A stretch of DNA of 18,320 bases from Candidatus Staskawiczbacteria bacterium (GTDB lineage Bacteria > Patescibacteriota > Minisyncoccia > Minisyncoccales > Staskawiczbacteraceae): the NCBI GenBank assembly GCA_903850725.1, contig CAINMG010000050.1, positions 1 to 18,320 on the forward strand, written 5' to 3'. Both the position numbers and the translations under genes were made by a program. The first letter of the stretch is position 1; each line of letters starts with the position of its first letter. Under the pieces are notes generated by a model. The model was given only the letters and a program-made list of their open reading frames with translations, was not told where the DNA came from and searched no databases. Of the stretch, positions 18,178 through 18,320 are shown piece by piece.

Positions 18178-18320
18178 TTTAGTAAGGTGGTCTGCGTAAA
18201 CTAGACAGCAAAAGTGGAAAAGATAGATGGTTTTTCAGAGTACAAATTTTAATAATTTTTTATGATTTTTTTAAAAAACTAACTATTTAAATGACTTTTA
18301 AGGGCTTTAAAATTTTGCAA
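18178..18320. other. AT-rich end of window without recognised gene; possible mobile element edge
   Basis: Composition drops abruptly after the GC-rich orphan. The stretch CTAGACAGCAAAAGTGGAAA (18201-18220) is reminiscent of terminal repeats of some IS families, but no second end or transposase is in view. The rest is A/T-rich with no coding-like frame. Confidence 0.3.

Overview
The window looks like part of a chromosome from a Patescibacteria (CPR)-type bacterium; this is inference, not an identification. Supporting signs are very AT-rich housekeeping genes packed tightly, start codons mostly without Shine-Dalgarno (SD) sequences, several extended -10 promoters placed so close to the ATG that the mRNA would be leaderless, and short palindromic repeats sitting in frame inside conserved proteins.

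Layout: (1) 1-1725, 3' part of dnaK. (2) 1734-3128, an interruption between dnaK and dnaJ: a convergent 61-aa two-helix membrane protein gene with its own strong promoter and terminator, then an IS481-like insertion sequence with 11-bp terminal inverted repeats. (3) 3161-4706, dnaJ, tRNA-Lys(TTT), tRNA-Ala(GGC). (4) 4843-6239, an AbiE-type toxin-antitoxin pair. (5) 6464-7453, a GC-richer orphan gene. (6) 7539-10620, a thioredoxin fused to a ferredoxin-thioredoxin-reductase-like domain, rmuC, a putative zinc metallopeptidase and a start-less reading frame behind it that suggests a frameshift. (7) 10775-11209, another GC-richer orphan. (8) 11423-16257, a peptidoglycan/division cluster: a MurL-MurD fusion, ftsW, murG. 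(9) 16433-18177, a minus-strand block of three orphan genes separated by repeated hairpin and leader modules.

Two gene classes are interleaved. The conserved genes are AT-rich and mostly lack an SD; dnaJ, the thioredoxin fusion and murG each show TGn-TAWAAT-N6-ATG. The orphan genes (minus 1792-1977, 6464-7453, 10775-11209, minus 16523-16654, minus 16876-17145, minus 17359-18177) are GC-richer; most have an SD, three have TTGACA -35 boxes, and they end in hairpins. This suggests separately acquired or separately regulated cargo.

The best leads are: the MurL-MurD fusion, which would make the D-Glu of peptidoglycan by adding L-Glu and then epimerising it; the repeated structured leader before two unrelated minus-strand genes; the leaderless promoter geometry; and the repeat-derived peptide insertions inside MurL-MurD and RmuC.
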